From Selenomonadaceae bacterium (GTDB lineage: Bacteria > Bacillota > Negativicutes > Selenomonadales > Selenomonadaceae): DNA of 32,131 bases. Location of the stretch: positions 1 to 32,131 of the forward strand of contig JAFQZB010000248.1 in assembly GCA_017406175.1 (NCBI GenBank), given 5' to 3'. The notes under the pieces are model-generated. The model saw only the letters and a program-made list of their open reading frames with translations. It searched no databases and was not told where the DNA came from. A program made the position numbers and the translations under genes. Positions 25,577 through 32,131 of this stretch are shown piece by piece (the stretch's first letter is position 1; every line of letters begins with the position of its first letter).

Positions 25577-25584
25577 ATTGTAAC
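25577..25584 (-). promoter_or_regulatory. Extended -10 of the wbaP-ispG operon
   Basis: On the minus strand TGTTACAAT gives a TGn-extended -10 about 31 bases upstream of the start codon. The -35 region is weak (TTTAAA). The following bases, GGGCAAAAAATTTTTGG, nearly repeat the start of the rsmI leader at 3376-3391. Confidence 0.45.
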
Positions 25585-25604
25585 ACAGCAGACGGCAAAT
25601 TTAA

Positions 25605-25630
25605 AAGCGGCTCCGATTTTGGAACCGCTT
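25605..25630 (-). terminator. Terminator copy A (downstream of the tRNA remnant)
   Basis: Minus strand: AAGCGGTTCC / GGAGCCGCTT stem with loop AAAATC, followed by TTTAAATTT. It is homologous to copy B at 25738-25763 but with GG/CC swapped to CC/GG in the stem. Confidence 0.7.
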
Positions 25631-25657
25631 AGGGATTTCTATTTGGCGTGCTCGGCG
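25627..25657 (-). pseudogene. Duplicated 3' end of tRNA-Arg plus flank (31-bp direct repeat, copy A)
   Basis: These 31 bases are identical to 25760-25790, which span the last part of the intact tRNA-Arg gene (T-stem end, acceptor 3' strand, discriminator, CCA) and the 17 bases behind it. Upstream of copy A no cloverleaf can be formed: acceptor 5' strand and anticodon arm are absent. It is therefore a tRNA fragment, either the relic of a second tRNA gene or an attachment-site scar. Confidence 0.75.
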
Positions 25658-25737
25658 CAAGCGTGAACGCTTGACCCAGTGAACGCGTCGGCGACCGTGA
25701 CAATCTTAAGCTGATGACCGCGCTATATGGAACTTAA

Positions 25738-25763
25738 AAGCCCCTCCACTTTTGGAAGGGCTT
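25738..25763 (-). terminator. Terminator copy B behind tRNA-Arg
   Basis: Minus strand: AAGCCCTTCC / GGAGGGGCTT stem with loop AAAAGT, followed by TTAAG. It lies 14 bases behind the tRNA CCA and would end the malic enzyme-tRNA transcript. Confidence 0.7.
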
Positions 25764-25776
25764 AGGGATTTCTATT

Positions 25777-25852
25777 TGGCGTGCTCGGCGGGAGTCGAAC
25801 CCGCGATTTTTAGCTCCGGAGGCTAACGTCTTATCCACTCGACTACGAGCAC
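25777..25852 (-). tRNA. tRNA-Arg (anticodon CCG)
   Basis: A complete cloverleaf. Acceptor GTGCTCG pairs with CGAGCAC, followed by discriminator G and an encoded CCA. The anticodon stem TTAGC/GCTAA encloses the loop CTCCGGA, so the anticodon is CCG (decodes CGG). The T-arm is GCGGG-TTCGACT-CCCGC. The D-loop contains GTGGATAAG. 76 bases with CCA. Its 5' end is only 6 bases behind the malic enzyme stop codon on the same strand, so it is probably cut out of that transcript. Confidence 0.97.
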
Positions 25853-25858
25853 AAAGCG

Positions 25859-27094
25859 TCAAAGTTTTGCTAGAAGTTCTCTCGTATGCTTAGCGACGTC
25901 TTCGGGCTTGACATTTTTATTGCGAGCAACGCCCGACTCAATGGCAGCCTTAGCGACCGCCGCCGCGACCGTCGGGGCAACCCGTTCATCAAAAGGCGTC
26001 GTGATTACATGTTCTTCGTTGAGCTCGTCTTCACTGACAAGGGAGGCAATCGCATAAGCCGCCGCGATTTTCATTTCCTCGTTGACATCAGTCGCCCGAA
26101 CGTCCAAAGCTCCTCTGAATATGCCGGGGAAGGCAAGCAAATTGTTGACTTGATTTGGGAAGTCACTGCGACCCGTGGCGACGACGCGAGCACCTGCCGC
26201 CTTAGCCTTGTCGGGCATAATTTCAGGCACGGGATTAGCCATTGCCAATATAATTGCGTCTTTGTTCATGGACTTAACCATTTCTTCCGTCAGCAGGTTC
26301 GCCTTCGACACGCCGATAAAAACATCCGCGCCTTGAATAATATCGACGAGCTGCCCCGCCTCGTGATTACAGTTCGTGACTGCGGCGATTTGGTCTTTGT
26401 AAGGATTCATGCCCTTGCCGCGTCCCTCGTAAATTGCCCCCGTCGAATCGCACAGCACAACATCTTCCGCGCCCATTTTTTGAATCAGATAAGTTATCGC
26501 CATGCCAGCCGCGCCCGCGCCGTTGACGACAACTTTTATATTCTCGAACTTCTTGCCGACGAGCCTAAGGGCATTAATCAGAGCCGCCGCAACGACAATC
26601 GCTGTACCGTGTTGGTCATCGTGGAAAACTGGAATGTCAATGGAGTCTTTTAACGCCTGTTCAATGTCGAAGCATTCGGGAGCTTTAATGTCCTCAAGGT
26701 TAATGCCGCCGAAGCTCGGAGCCATAAGTTGAATCGTCTTGATGATTTCGGGGACGCTCTTTGTATTAAGGCAAATGGGAATGGCATCGACGCCCGAGAA
26801 TCCTTTAAAGAGAATCGCTTTGCCTTCCATGACGGGAAGCCCTGCCCCCGCGCCGATATCACCCAAGCCGAGAACCGCCGTACCGTTCGTGACGACTGCT
26901 ACGAGGTTGCCGCGGTTAGTGTAGTCATAAATCTTATCGTAATCTTCTTTTATCTCAAGACAGGGAGCCGCGACGCCCGGAGTATATGCAAGCGTTAAAT
27001 CTTTATTCGTCTTCAGCGATACTTTGCTCCTGACTTCAAGTTTGCCGTGATTAGCCTTATGCAGAGCAAGTGCTTCCTTGTCGACATTTGCCAC
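25859..27094 (-). CDS. Malic enzyme (NAD(P)-dependent, short bacterial type)
   Basis: 411 residues. Oxidative decarboxylation of malate to pyruvate and CO2. The catalytic Tyr37 sits in TLAYTPGVA, Lys92 in [13 protein letters not shown], and metal ligands are in NLEDI (133-136) and FHDDQHGTA (158-165). The Rossmann motif GAGAAG is at 192-197. Length matches the single-subunit short malic enzymes without the phosphotransacetylase domain. The start is GTG at 27094 with AAAGGA about 10 bases upstream; the nearby ATG is followed by a stop and is not used. A strong promoter TTGAAA-17-TATAAT lies upstream. Coenzyme preference is not evident. Confidence 0.94.
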   Translation of the reverse strand: MANVDKEALALHKANHGKLEVRSKVSLKTNKDLTLAYTPGVAAPCLEIKEDYDKIYDYTNRGNLVAVVTNGTAVLGLGDIGAGAGLPVMEGKAILFKGFSGVDAIPICLNTKSVPEIIKTIQLMAPSFGGINLEDIKAPECFDIEQALKDSIDIPVFHDDQHGTAIVVAAALINALRLVGKKFENIKVVVNGAGAAGMAITYLIQKMGAEDVVLCDSTGAIYEGRGKGMNPYKDQIAAVTNCNHEAGQLVDIIQGADVFIGVSKANLLTEEMVKSMNKDAIILAMANPVPEIMPDKAKAAGARVVATGRSDFPNQVNNLLAFPGIFRGALDVRATDVNEEMKIAAAYAIASLVSEDELNEEHVITTPFDERVAPTVAAAVAKAAIESGVARNKNVKPEDVAKHTRELLAKL

Positions 27095-27139
27095 TTCTAA
27101 TTCATCCTTTCAAATCATATCTTACCAATAACGCAGCTT

Positions 27140-27168
27140 ATTATATTCGGCGCGAAAAATAATTTCAA
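27140..27168 (-). promoter_or_regulatory. Malic enzyme promoter
   Basis: Minus strand: TTGAAA (27163-27168), 17-base spacer, TATAAT (27140-27145), about 45 bases upstream of the GTG start. Near-consensus sigma-A type. Confidence 0.75.
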
Positions 27169-27227
27169 GCCCGCGCTCCCTTGAATACAATATTTTTTGA
27201 CTGTCTGAAAAATTTTTGAACTGTGGC

Positions 27228-27256
27228 TTGCAAACAAAAATATTTTCTGCTACAGT
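27228..27256 (+). promoter_or_regulatory. Promoter of the second structured RNA candidate
   Basis: TTGCAA (27228-27233), 17-base spacer, TACAGT (27251-27256) with TGC at the extended -10 position. The predicted start is near 27263. It is divergent from the malic enzyme promoter. An AAAAATTTTT box lies just upstream (27208-27217). Confidence 0.65.
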
Positions 27257-27262
27257 TAAGCG

Positions 27263-27510
27263 GCGGGAGGGACGAGAATGTTAAAAATTTAATCTAGTTC
27301 TAAAAATCCTCTAATCATTTCAAAATATAATTTTCGCTAATCCCATTAAAACATAAACGCCACAGAGCCGAAGAGATGTCCCCGCATCAAGGTCGGCGGC
27401 AAATAAACTGCGGTGCCCACCAAGCGTCGCAATCGGGAGGTGAGATATGAAGAATTAACCCATAGTCCAAATAAAAATCAAGACGGAGGCAAAAGCTTCC
27501 GTCTTTTTTC
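27263..27510 (+). ncRNA. Structured RNA candidate with pseudoknot potential, class unassigned
   Basis: About 245 bases with its own promoter and a strong terminator, and no plausible gene. GCCGA (27367-27371) pairs with TCGGC (27393-27397), and CCGCA (27382-27386) pairs with TGCGG (27409-27413); the two helices interleave as an H-type pseudoknot. GGGAC (27269-27273) can reach GTCCC (27378-27382), in competition with or extending the fold. GGCG/CGCC and ATGTT/AACAT could close an AT-rich arm between 27262 and 27357. A short hairpin GGTGCCCACC is at 27412-27421. The conserved-looking G/C-rich islands in an otherwise AT-rich gap suggest a functional RNA. I do not recognise the class. The RNA ends before the convergent glycosyltransferase gene. 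Confidence 0.55.
27481..27510 (+). terminator. Rho-independent terminator
   Basis: AGACGGAGGC-AAAA-GCTTCCGTCT (ten pairs with one G-U), followed by TTTTTT. Read from the other strand it is followed by TGATTTTTA, so it may also stop the minus-strand glycosyltransferase transcript. Confidence 0.85.
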
Positions 27511-27527
27511 GTGCATATGATTTGCGG

Positions 27528-29911
27528 TTAGGTGTCGCTCCTGTGCGGTTGCCATTCGACATGGATTTTGATTTCCTCGTTCGCTTTTGCCTCAAAGTCG
27601 TAACGATAAAATTTATCGTGCCAAGCGGGCGTTAGCTCATCGAATATCGTTTCTCCGTTTACAGCCAACTTGCTGTAGTCAATCCAATAAGGAATGCGTT
27701 TAGTCTTGTCCGTGGGGTCTCTAACATCTACACCAAGGAGCCTCAACATAATTTTTCCAGCCACTGTAGCTTTAGCGGTGAAGTCCAATTCTCCCACGTA
27801 GGAGTGAATCTGGTAGCCAATGCCGTTCTTTTGAAACCAAGCGGGTTTCCATATCTTTGTTTTCTTGTCGGAGACGGAAAGAATCTCAAAATCGCCCGTA
27901 GTGCTCATTAACTGAATATCTAACCTAGCAGTAAGATAGCGTTCAAATTTATTAACTACTTTAACGTAGAAGTCATTAGATGCTTTTTCGTTGATAACGC
28001 TAAAGAGGAACGGCAATAACATCGCTGATGAATAAGAAAATTTTTTGGCGAATTCTTCATGCAAGATTTTGTAAAGCTCCTCGTTGCTGAGTTCCTTTCT
28101 TGCCTCTTCGGTTCGATCAAGACAGCGCATAAGATGTATACTTAACGCCGCTAAACAATAATCGGGATTTTCCGCTAAGACTGCGTTTTCCTTTTCTAAT
28201 TCATACAAAGCCTCAGTGAAATCCACGAAAGAAGAAAACCAAAATCTACATTGTTCCTGCGGTGCTCTAACCTTTCGTACAATGGAATTAGTATTGTAAA
28301 GCCTATGTACATAAAGCGGCGTTGCAATTCGCAAAAATCGCCTTGCGTGGCAATACATATTGATAGTACGAATAGCATCTCCCGAGGTGCGTATATTCGC
28401 AAAGAAAATTTTGTTTCGGACTATAAAATCACGATGAACAAATTTTGTCCATGCTGCTAGATCATTTCCTGAAACGACGTCTAATCTTGTCAACGAATCA
28501 GTGGAACTTCCTTCAAGTAGGAGTCGATTGAGATTTTTATTTGGATCGTCGATAGTAAATTCTGTATGGATAGCAGACATTTTTCTGCTTACCCTATCTC
28601 TAATCAAGTAAATATCATTCGGCGCACGTAAAAAATACCAAGAAGATGTGTAAACTACTTCAGCGTTATAAAGGATTGCCGCTTTATAAAAAATTTCAAG
28701 TGCGGTATCTAAAATCATGTCGTCGGCGTCCATAAAATAAATATACTCACCACGAGTCAACATCATTCCGATATTTCGCGGAACGTGACCGCCGCCGCCC
28801 GAATTCTCTTCCGTCCGAGTGAGCTTGAGCCGCCCGTCAAATTTCGGCGCGTAACTTTCAACGATAGCAACGGAATTATCGGTTGAGCAATCGTCCACGA
28901 TGATTACTTCATAATCTTGGAACGTTTGAGCAAGGAGACTGTCGAGGCACTCGCCGATAAATTCAGCCGCGTTGTACATTGGAATGACTACTGATACGGC
29001 ATGACATTTTCGAGAAGAAAGACCACCAGTCAAGACCGCCGCTGTATCAGCGTCAACCCACGGCGTCTTAAGAAAATAATCCATGAACAGCTGACTATAT
29101 GGATCTCTACTGTCCATAATGAAAGAAGTCATATTTGTCACAAAATGATAAAGCTTTTTCTCAATCGTCCATTCGTCTTCGCGTCTTGCACGCACAACAA
29201 AACGATTAAACTTCAACGGCAACTTTAGATACGTAGTCGAGAAACAATAATTCAGAATATCTTGATCAAGAAGTCTAAACTGCGGATGTTCGCTGACGAA
29301 TTTCATGCCCGCCAGTATGTTAGGCTCTTCGTCACGCAAAACCTTCAAGTTCAGTAACATGACGCCAGAATTGAAATAGTCTTCTGGATTTACAACACCT
29401 TCTCCGCAAATAGTTATGTGTTTTTTTTGGTTCTTAATAGAGGCATCTTTATCTTTAATTTGATAGAATTCGGAAATTGCGCCAAAAGGTTTATCATACA
29501 GTTCAATCTGCCAAAGCTCTGCAATGTCAAGGTTGACGATAGTATCCGAGTCAAGATAGATTGCCTTTTCTATTCCCTGCGGCAGAAGAAGATGCTGGAT
29601 AAAAAATCGATAGAACGTTGCGATACTGTGGCGGTCGGCATAAATATCTGGAAAGTACTCACTTATTTGCGCGAATCTATCTGCGCACAGTTCCTCGACG
29701 TTATAAAACTTCAGCTGTTGCCCGTAGCGTTTGGCGATTTGAATGAACTTATCGCGGTTTCCGTCCGTCAAAGTATTGTCGTGCAAAAGATGAACTGTGA
29801 TTGACGGTAATTGGGAGGGATATGATTCTCAAAGAGCGAGAGCATTGCCGTGCCCGTGAATCTAGAATAAGTTCCCGTCCCGTCGTAAAGGGCAAAACAA
29901 ACCTGAATCAT
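27528..29911 (-). CDS. GT8-GT2 two-domain glycosyltransferase, broken by one frameshift
   Basis: The intended product is about 794 residues. The start ATG at 29911 has AAGGAG 7 bases upstream and encodes MIQVCFALYDGTGTYSRF, a GT8 beginning. After ~31 residues this frame ends soon (stop near 29768). The rest continues in another frame as PSITVHLLHDNTLTDGN, again typical GT8. One base appears lost in ATCCCTCCC around 29815-29822. GT8 motifs follow: YLDSDTIV (DxD) and FNSGVMLLNL. A GT2 domain begins near residue 304 (VSVVIPMYNAAEFIGECLDS, VDDCSTDNS, MDADD). The C-terminal ~130 residues look like a beta-sandwich. Role: probably surface polysaccharide or glycoprotein sugar addition. It is either a pseudogene or carries a sequencing error. 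Downstream of deoB. Confidence 0.8.
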
Positions 29912-29915
29912 AAAA

Positions 29916-30845
29916 TCACTCCTTATCTGCCGTGAACTTTTCCATTCGGCGAAGGAAACTCCTGCCCTGCGTCTCGAAGCTGACGTTGAAAGTTTCAGCG
30001 ATGGTCGAGGCAATGTCTGCAAAAGTCGATAACGTGCCGAGATTAACGCCGGCTTTGATTCGTGTGCCGTGAAGTATCAGCGGGACATTCTCGCGGGTGT
30101 GGTCGGTGCCTTTGGCGGCGGGGTCGCAACCGTGGTCGGCGGTTATCATCAACAAATCGTCCGCACGCATCCGCTTTAAGAATTCGCCAAGCTCGCTGTC
30201 AAAGGTCGTCATGGCTTGCGCGTAGCCGTCAACGTCGCGGCGGTGTCCAAATTTCATATCGAAATCAACCAAGTTCACGAAGCACAGCCCGCTAAAATCT
30301 TCGTCCATTAGCCGCAAAGTTTTATTCATGCCGTCTGAGTTGTCGACGTTGACGCCCAGCGAACGGCTTATCCCTTGCCCCGCGAAAATGTCTTGAATCT
30401 TGCCAATGCCAATCGTCGCGAAGTCTTTTTTCTGCAAGGCGTCAAGGACAGTTTCGGCGGGCGGCGTCAAAGAAAAGTCATGGCGGCGGGGCGTGCGTTC
30501 GTAGTTTGGGAACTCTCCGACGAACGGACGAGCGATAATCCTTCCGACGCCGTGAACGCCCTGCATAATCCTGCGCGCCGTCCTGCAGAAGTTGTACAGC
30601 TCCTCGACGGGAACAATTTTTTCGTGCGCGGCAATCTGCAGGACGCTATCCGCCGAAGTGTAGACGATTAAAGCTCCCGTCGCCTCGTGCTCGCGTCCAA
30701 AGTCATGAATGACTTGCGTCCCCGAATACGGCTTGTTGCAAAGAATCTTCCGCCCAAAACTTTTTTCAAGCTCGCTGATGACTTCAGGCGGAAAGCCTTC
30801 GGGGTAAGTCGGCAAGGGGCGTTCAGAGATAATGCCGGCAATCTC
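29916..30845 (-). CDS. deoB: Phosphopentomutase, 3' exon (gene split by group II intron)
   Basis: 309 codons corresponding to the C-terminal three quarters of DeoB, which interconverts (deoxy)ribose-1- and -5-phosphate. It starts in the middle of the conserved GHWEIAG motif: only EIAG is present. It continues with PLPTYPEGFPPEVI, YTSADSVLQIAAHE, NLVDFDMKFGHRRDVDGYA and the metal-binding TADHGCDP and GTDHTREN. A normal DeoB has ~390-400 residues, so about 90 codons are missing; they should lie beyond the right window edge, on the other side of the intron. A naive open frame reaches 30947, but its first 34 residues come from intron sequence. Splicing would restore the enzyme. The GT8-GT2 start follows 4 bases behind its stop. 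Confidence 0.9.
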   Translation of the reverse strand, partial: EIAGIISERPLPTYPEGFPPEVISELEKSFGRKILCNKPYSGTQVIHDFGREHEATGALIVYTSADSVLQIAAHEKIVPVEELYNFCRTARRIMQGVHGVGRIIARPFVGEFPNYERTPRRHDFSLTPPAETVLDALQKKDFATIGIGKIQDIFAGQGISRSLGVNVDNSDGMNKTLRLMDEDFSGLCFVNLVDFDMKFGHRRDVDGYAQAMTTFDSELGEFLKRMRADDLLMITADHGCDPAAKGTDHTRENVPLILHGTRIKAGVNLGTLSTFADIASTIAETFNVSFETQGRSFLRRMEKFTADKE

Positions 30846-30928
30846 ATAGTGATAGGTAACTCTTTGAAATAATCTCCGAGTTTTCCCCCACTCCACACCG
30901 TGCAAGCGACTTTCACCGCACACGGCGT
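30846..30928 (-). other. Group II intron domains V and VI and 3' splice site
   Basis: Domain V (30895-30928): ACGCCGTG pairs with CACGGTGT (one G-U), and the upper helix GCGGT-GAAA-GTCGC has a GNRA tetraloop. The catalytic triad position reads CGC. Domain VI: AACTC/GAGTT and GTGG.GG/CCTATCAC strands with a bulged A at 30853. Next to it the exon begins with GAGATTGCC. Confidence 0.85.
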
Positions 30929-30957
30929 TCCATCTTTGATATTTCATTTCAATCTAA

Positions 30958-32130
30958 TCAATCTACCGAAAGAATATTATTTCCAACTAATTTTCTTAAC
31001 ACATTGAGCTTTTGGATATCAGGCTTGCAGGTTTGTAAATAATGTTGAATAGTTTTGGCTCTGGTGGCGTGTATAAGCTTGTGGACAGTTGCTGTGACCA
31101 GAATCAAATTTTGATAATCGTCTGTGCCACCTTGCGCTTTTGGAATTTTGTGGTGACAGTGGATTTCTTCCGTTGAAGTAAACTTTTCCCCAGTGACAGC
31201 GCAACACCCCGTTTGAGCTGAGTAGAGCGAGATTCGGTTATCGGCATATTCTATGCTTCTACCATATAACGGTTGACGTAGTAGTTTAACCTTGATTTCG
31301 TCAACTGTTTCAAGTTGCTCGTCTTTGCTCTTATTCATTGGATTTTTGCATTGCACATACCCGACAGGATAAATTGGTTCATCAGCAAGGTAACGTAGCC
31401 TTTTAGATTTGCTATATCTTACCCTTTCGGTTGTGGTTAGTTTACGTCCTTTCTTTTGAATTCCTTTAAGCCTGTTTGTAATAACCGTCATGACTGCCCT
31501 ATTAAGCTTATGTGCGTCTAAACTGATATTAGTTGCAATTCGGTAATAATTTTGCATTCCCATGACCATTTTATTATACTGTCGGATTTCTCCAAGCAGT
31601 CCTTTTTCTGGTCGTGGGCGTGCTATTCGTTTCACTTGCTCAACAAGGGCTTTCTTTTTGGTTTTGAGTTGCTTATCGTTGATATGCGATTTGACTACCT
31701 GCTTTTCACCTTTGGAATGGACTTTGATTTTGAAACCTAAAAACTCGGTATATCTGCGTTTTACGTTTACTGCTCTTGTTTTCTCCTGCGAAACTTCTAA
31801 CTTAAGCCTTTCAGACAGCCATTTTATTACTGCAATTTTTGTCTTTTCAGCTGCTGTTTTTGTTCGGCAAAAGATTCGGAAGTCGTCAGCATAACGTACG
31901 ATGTACATTTCTTTGAGCTTTGTTTTGCGCATTGCCCCATAACCATAACTTTTTATTAGTGTTCCTTTTGAGTTTGTACTTTTTGAGTATTTGTAAACGA
32001 TTGGATTTTTTTCCCAGTTACTTTCTACCCAATGGTCGAGTTCATTTAGCACGATATTTGCTAAAAGTGGCGAGATTATTCCGCCTTGTGGCGTCCCTTT
32101 TGTCGGATATTTCAGCTCGCCGTTTGGCAT
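30958..32130 (-). CDS. ltrA: Group II intron reverse transcriptase/maturase with HNH endonuclease (N-terminus beyond window)
   Basis: 390 codons visible, open to the window edge; the ATG at 32130 is probably internal because RT motifs 0-4 are missing. Visible: GTPQGGIISPLLANIVLNELD (RT motif 4/5 region), the catalytic YADD at 80-83, FLGFKI (RT7), then the thumb/maturase X domain and the DNA-binding region. A C-terminal HNH endonuclease follows, with CCAVTGEKF, IHCHHKIPKAQGG and NLILVTATVHKLIHA. This is the set needed for retrohoming: maturase activity for splicing, reverse transcription and target-strand nicking. The gene is AT-rich compared with deoB. The stop lies 29 bases before domain V. 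Confidence 0.92.
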   Translation of the reverse strand: MPNGELKYPTKGTPQGGIISPLLANIVLNELDHWVESNWEKNPIVYKYSKSTNSKGTLIKSYGYGAMRKTKLKEMYIVRYADDFRIFCRTKTAAEKTKIAVIKWLSERLKLEVSQEKTRAVNVKRRYTEFLGFKIKVHSKGEKQVVKSHINDKQLKTKKKALVEQVKRIARPRPEKGLLGEIRQYNKMVMGMQNYYRIATNISLDAHKLNRAVMTVITNRLKGIQKKGRKLTTTERVRYSKSKRLRYLADEPIYPVGYVQCKNPMNKSKDEQLETVDEIKVKLLRQPLYGRSIEYADNRISLYSAQTGCCAVTGEKFTSTEEIHCHHKIPKAQGGTDDYQNLILVTATVHKLIHATRAKTIQHYLQTCKPDIQKLNVLRKLVGNNILSVD

Positions 32131-32131
32131 T

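Larger units (their letters stand above)
30846..32131 (-). mobile_element. Group II intron with reverse transcriptase ORF (5' part beyond the window)
   Basis: Retroelement inserted in the sense orientation in deoB. Seen here in minus-strand order: the 3' part of a reverse transcriptase/HNH ORF, then domain V (30895-30928), domain VI and the 3' splice site. The inferred last intron base is 30846: the intron ends in AT, the bulged branch A (30853) is then the eighth base from the end as in well-studied introns, and the exon resumes exactly in the deoB frame at EIAG. Ending after CAC (30849) is a less likely alternative. Sense orientation lets splicing rebuild the deoB message. Confidence 0.9.

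Noticed and set aside
25640-25740. A second functional tRNA gene at repeat copy A
   Set aside because: No acceptor 5' strand, D-arm or anticodon arm can be formed upstream of the shared 3' end.
25886-26653. 255-codon plus-strand open frame
   Set aside because: It is antisense to the malic enzyme gene, has no ribosome site and no recognisable protein; it is a shadow of codon bias.
29768-30022. Separate 84-codon gene upstream of the glycosyltransferase
   Set aside because: Its last 47 residues are the shifted GT8 N-terminus and the rest overlaps deoB.
30846-30947. N-terminal 34 residues of the open frame that runs into deoB
   Set aside because: They are translated from intron domains V and VI; the true 5' exon lies beyond the window.

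Overview
The window looks like chromosomal DNA of an anaerobic, probably flagellated, diderm Bacillota. A Negativicutes/Selenomonadales-type organism is my best guess. It rests on the CobA-HemD fusion, the yaaR-holB pair, ChW repeats, a SPINDLY-type glycosyltransferase pair, FliB, and Shine-Dalgarno sites of the AAGGAGG type. Most genes have roughly 50-57% GC in the blocks I counted. A few genes are clearly AT-richer: an orphan putative nuclease at 8.1-8.8 kb, one glycosyltransferase at 18.1-19.6 kb, the GT8/GT2 gene at 27.5-29.9 kb and the group II intron at the right edge.

Left part (1-12.6 kb): a minus-strand operon rsmI > metG > secreted M48 metallopeptidase (cut by the window edge) diverges from a tightly packed plus-strand operon. 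That operon is ybgC-type thioesterase > Tat-exported metallophosphoesterase > DUF815 ATPase > cobA-hemD fusion > small membrane protein. A convergent AT-rich orphan gene with a PD-(D/E)xK-like pattern follows, then gyrA and an iron-type alcohol dehydrogenase.

Middle (12.6-25.6 kb): a 334-base gap holds a promoter, a structured RNA candidate and a terminator-like hairpin. After it come yaaR, holB, smpB, a ChW-repeat secreted protein and a SPINDLY/GT41 glycosyltransferase. A bidirectional terminator separates these from a long minus-strand array. In transcription order the array is wbaP-type sugar transferase, ispG, iron-sulfur flavoprotein, fliB (flagellin lysine methylase), an Lrp-type regulator, an aminotransferase, a second GT41 glycosyltransferase and a CsgG-like secreted protein. 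FliB plus two GT41 enzymes suggests modification of flagellin or other surface proteins, although no flagellar structural gene lies in the window.

Right part (25.6-32.1 kb): tRNA-Arg(CCG) lies 6 bases behind a malic enzyme gene. Its 3' end and terminator are duplicated about 130 bp away, with compensatory changes in the terminator stems. The 433-base gap upstream of the malic enzyme carries divergent promoters and a second structured RNA candidate with pseudoknot potential and a strong terminator. Then come a GT8-GT2 double glycosyltransferase broken by one frameshift and deoB (phosphopentomutase). The first ~90 codons of deoB are separated from the rest by a group II intron. The intron's domain V, domain VI and 3' two-thirds of the reverse transcriptase/HNH ORF are visible; its 5' part lies beyond the right edge.

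The most interesting items are the intron inside deoB, the two unassigned structured RNAs, the tRNA 3'-end scar, and the diverged GT41 pair, one copy of which has lost a conserved His-Pro.
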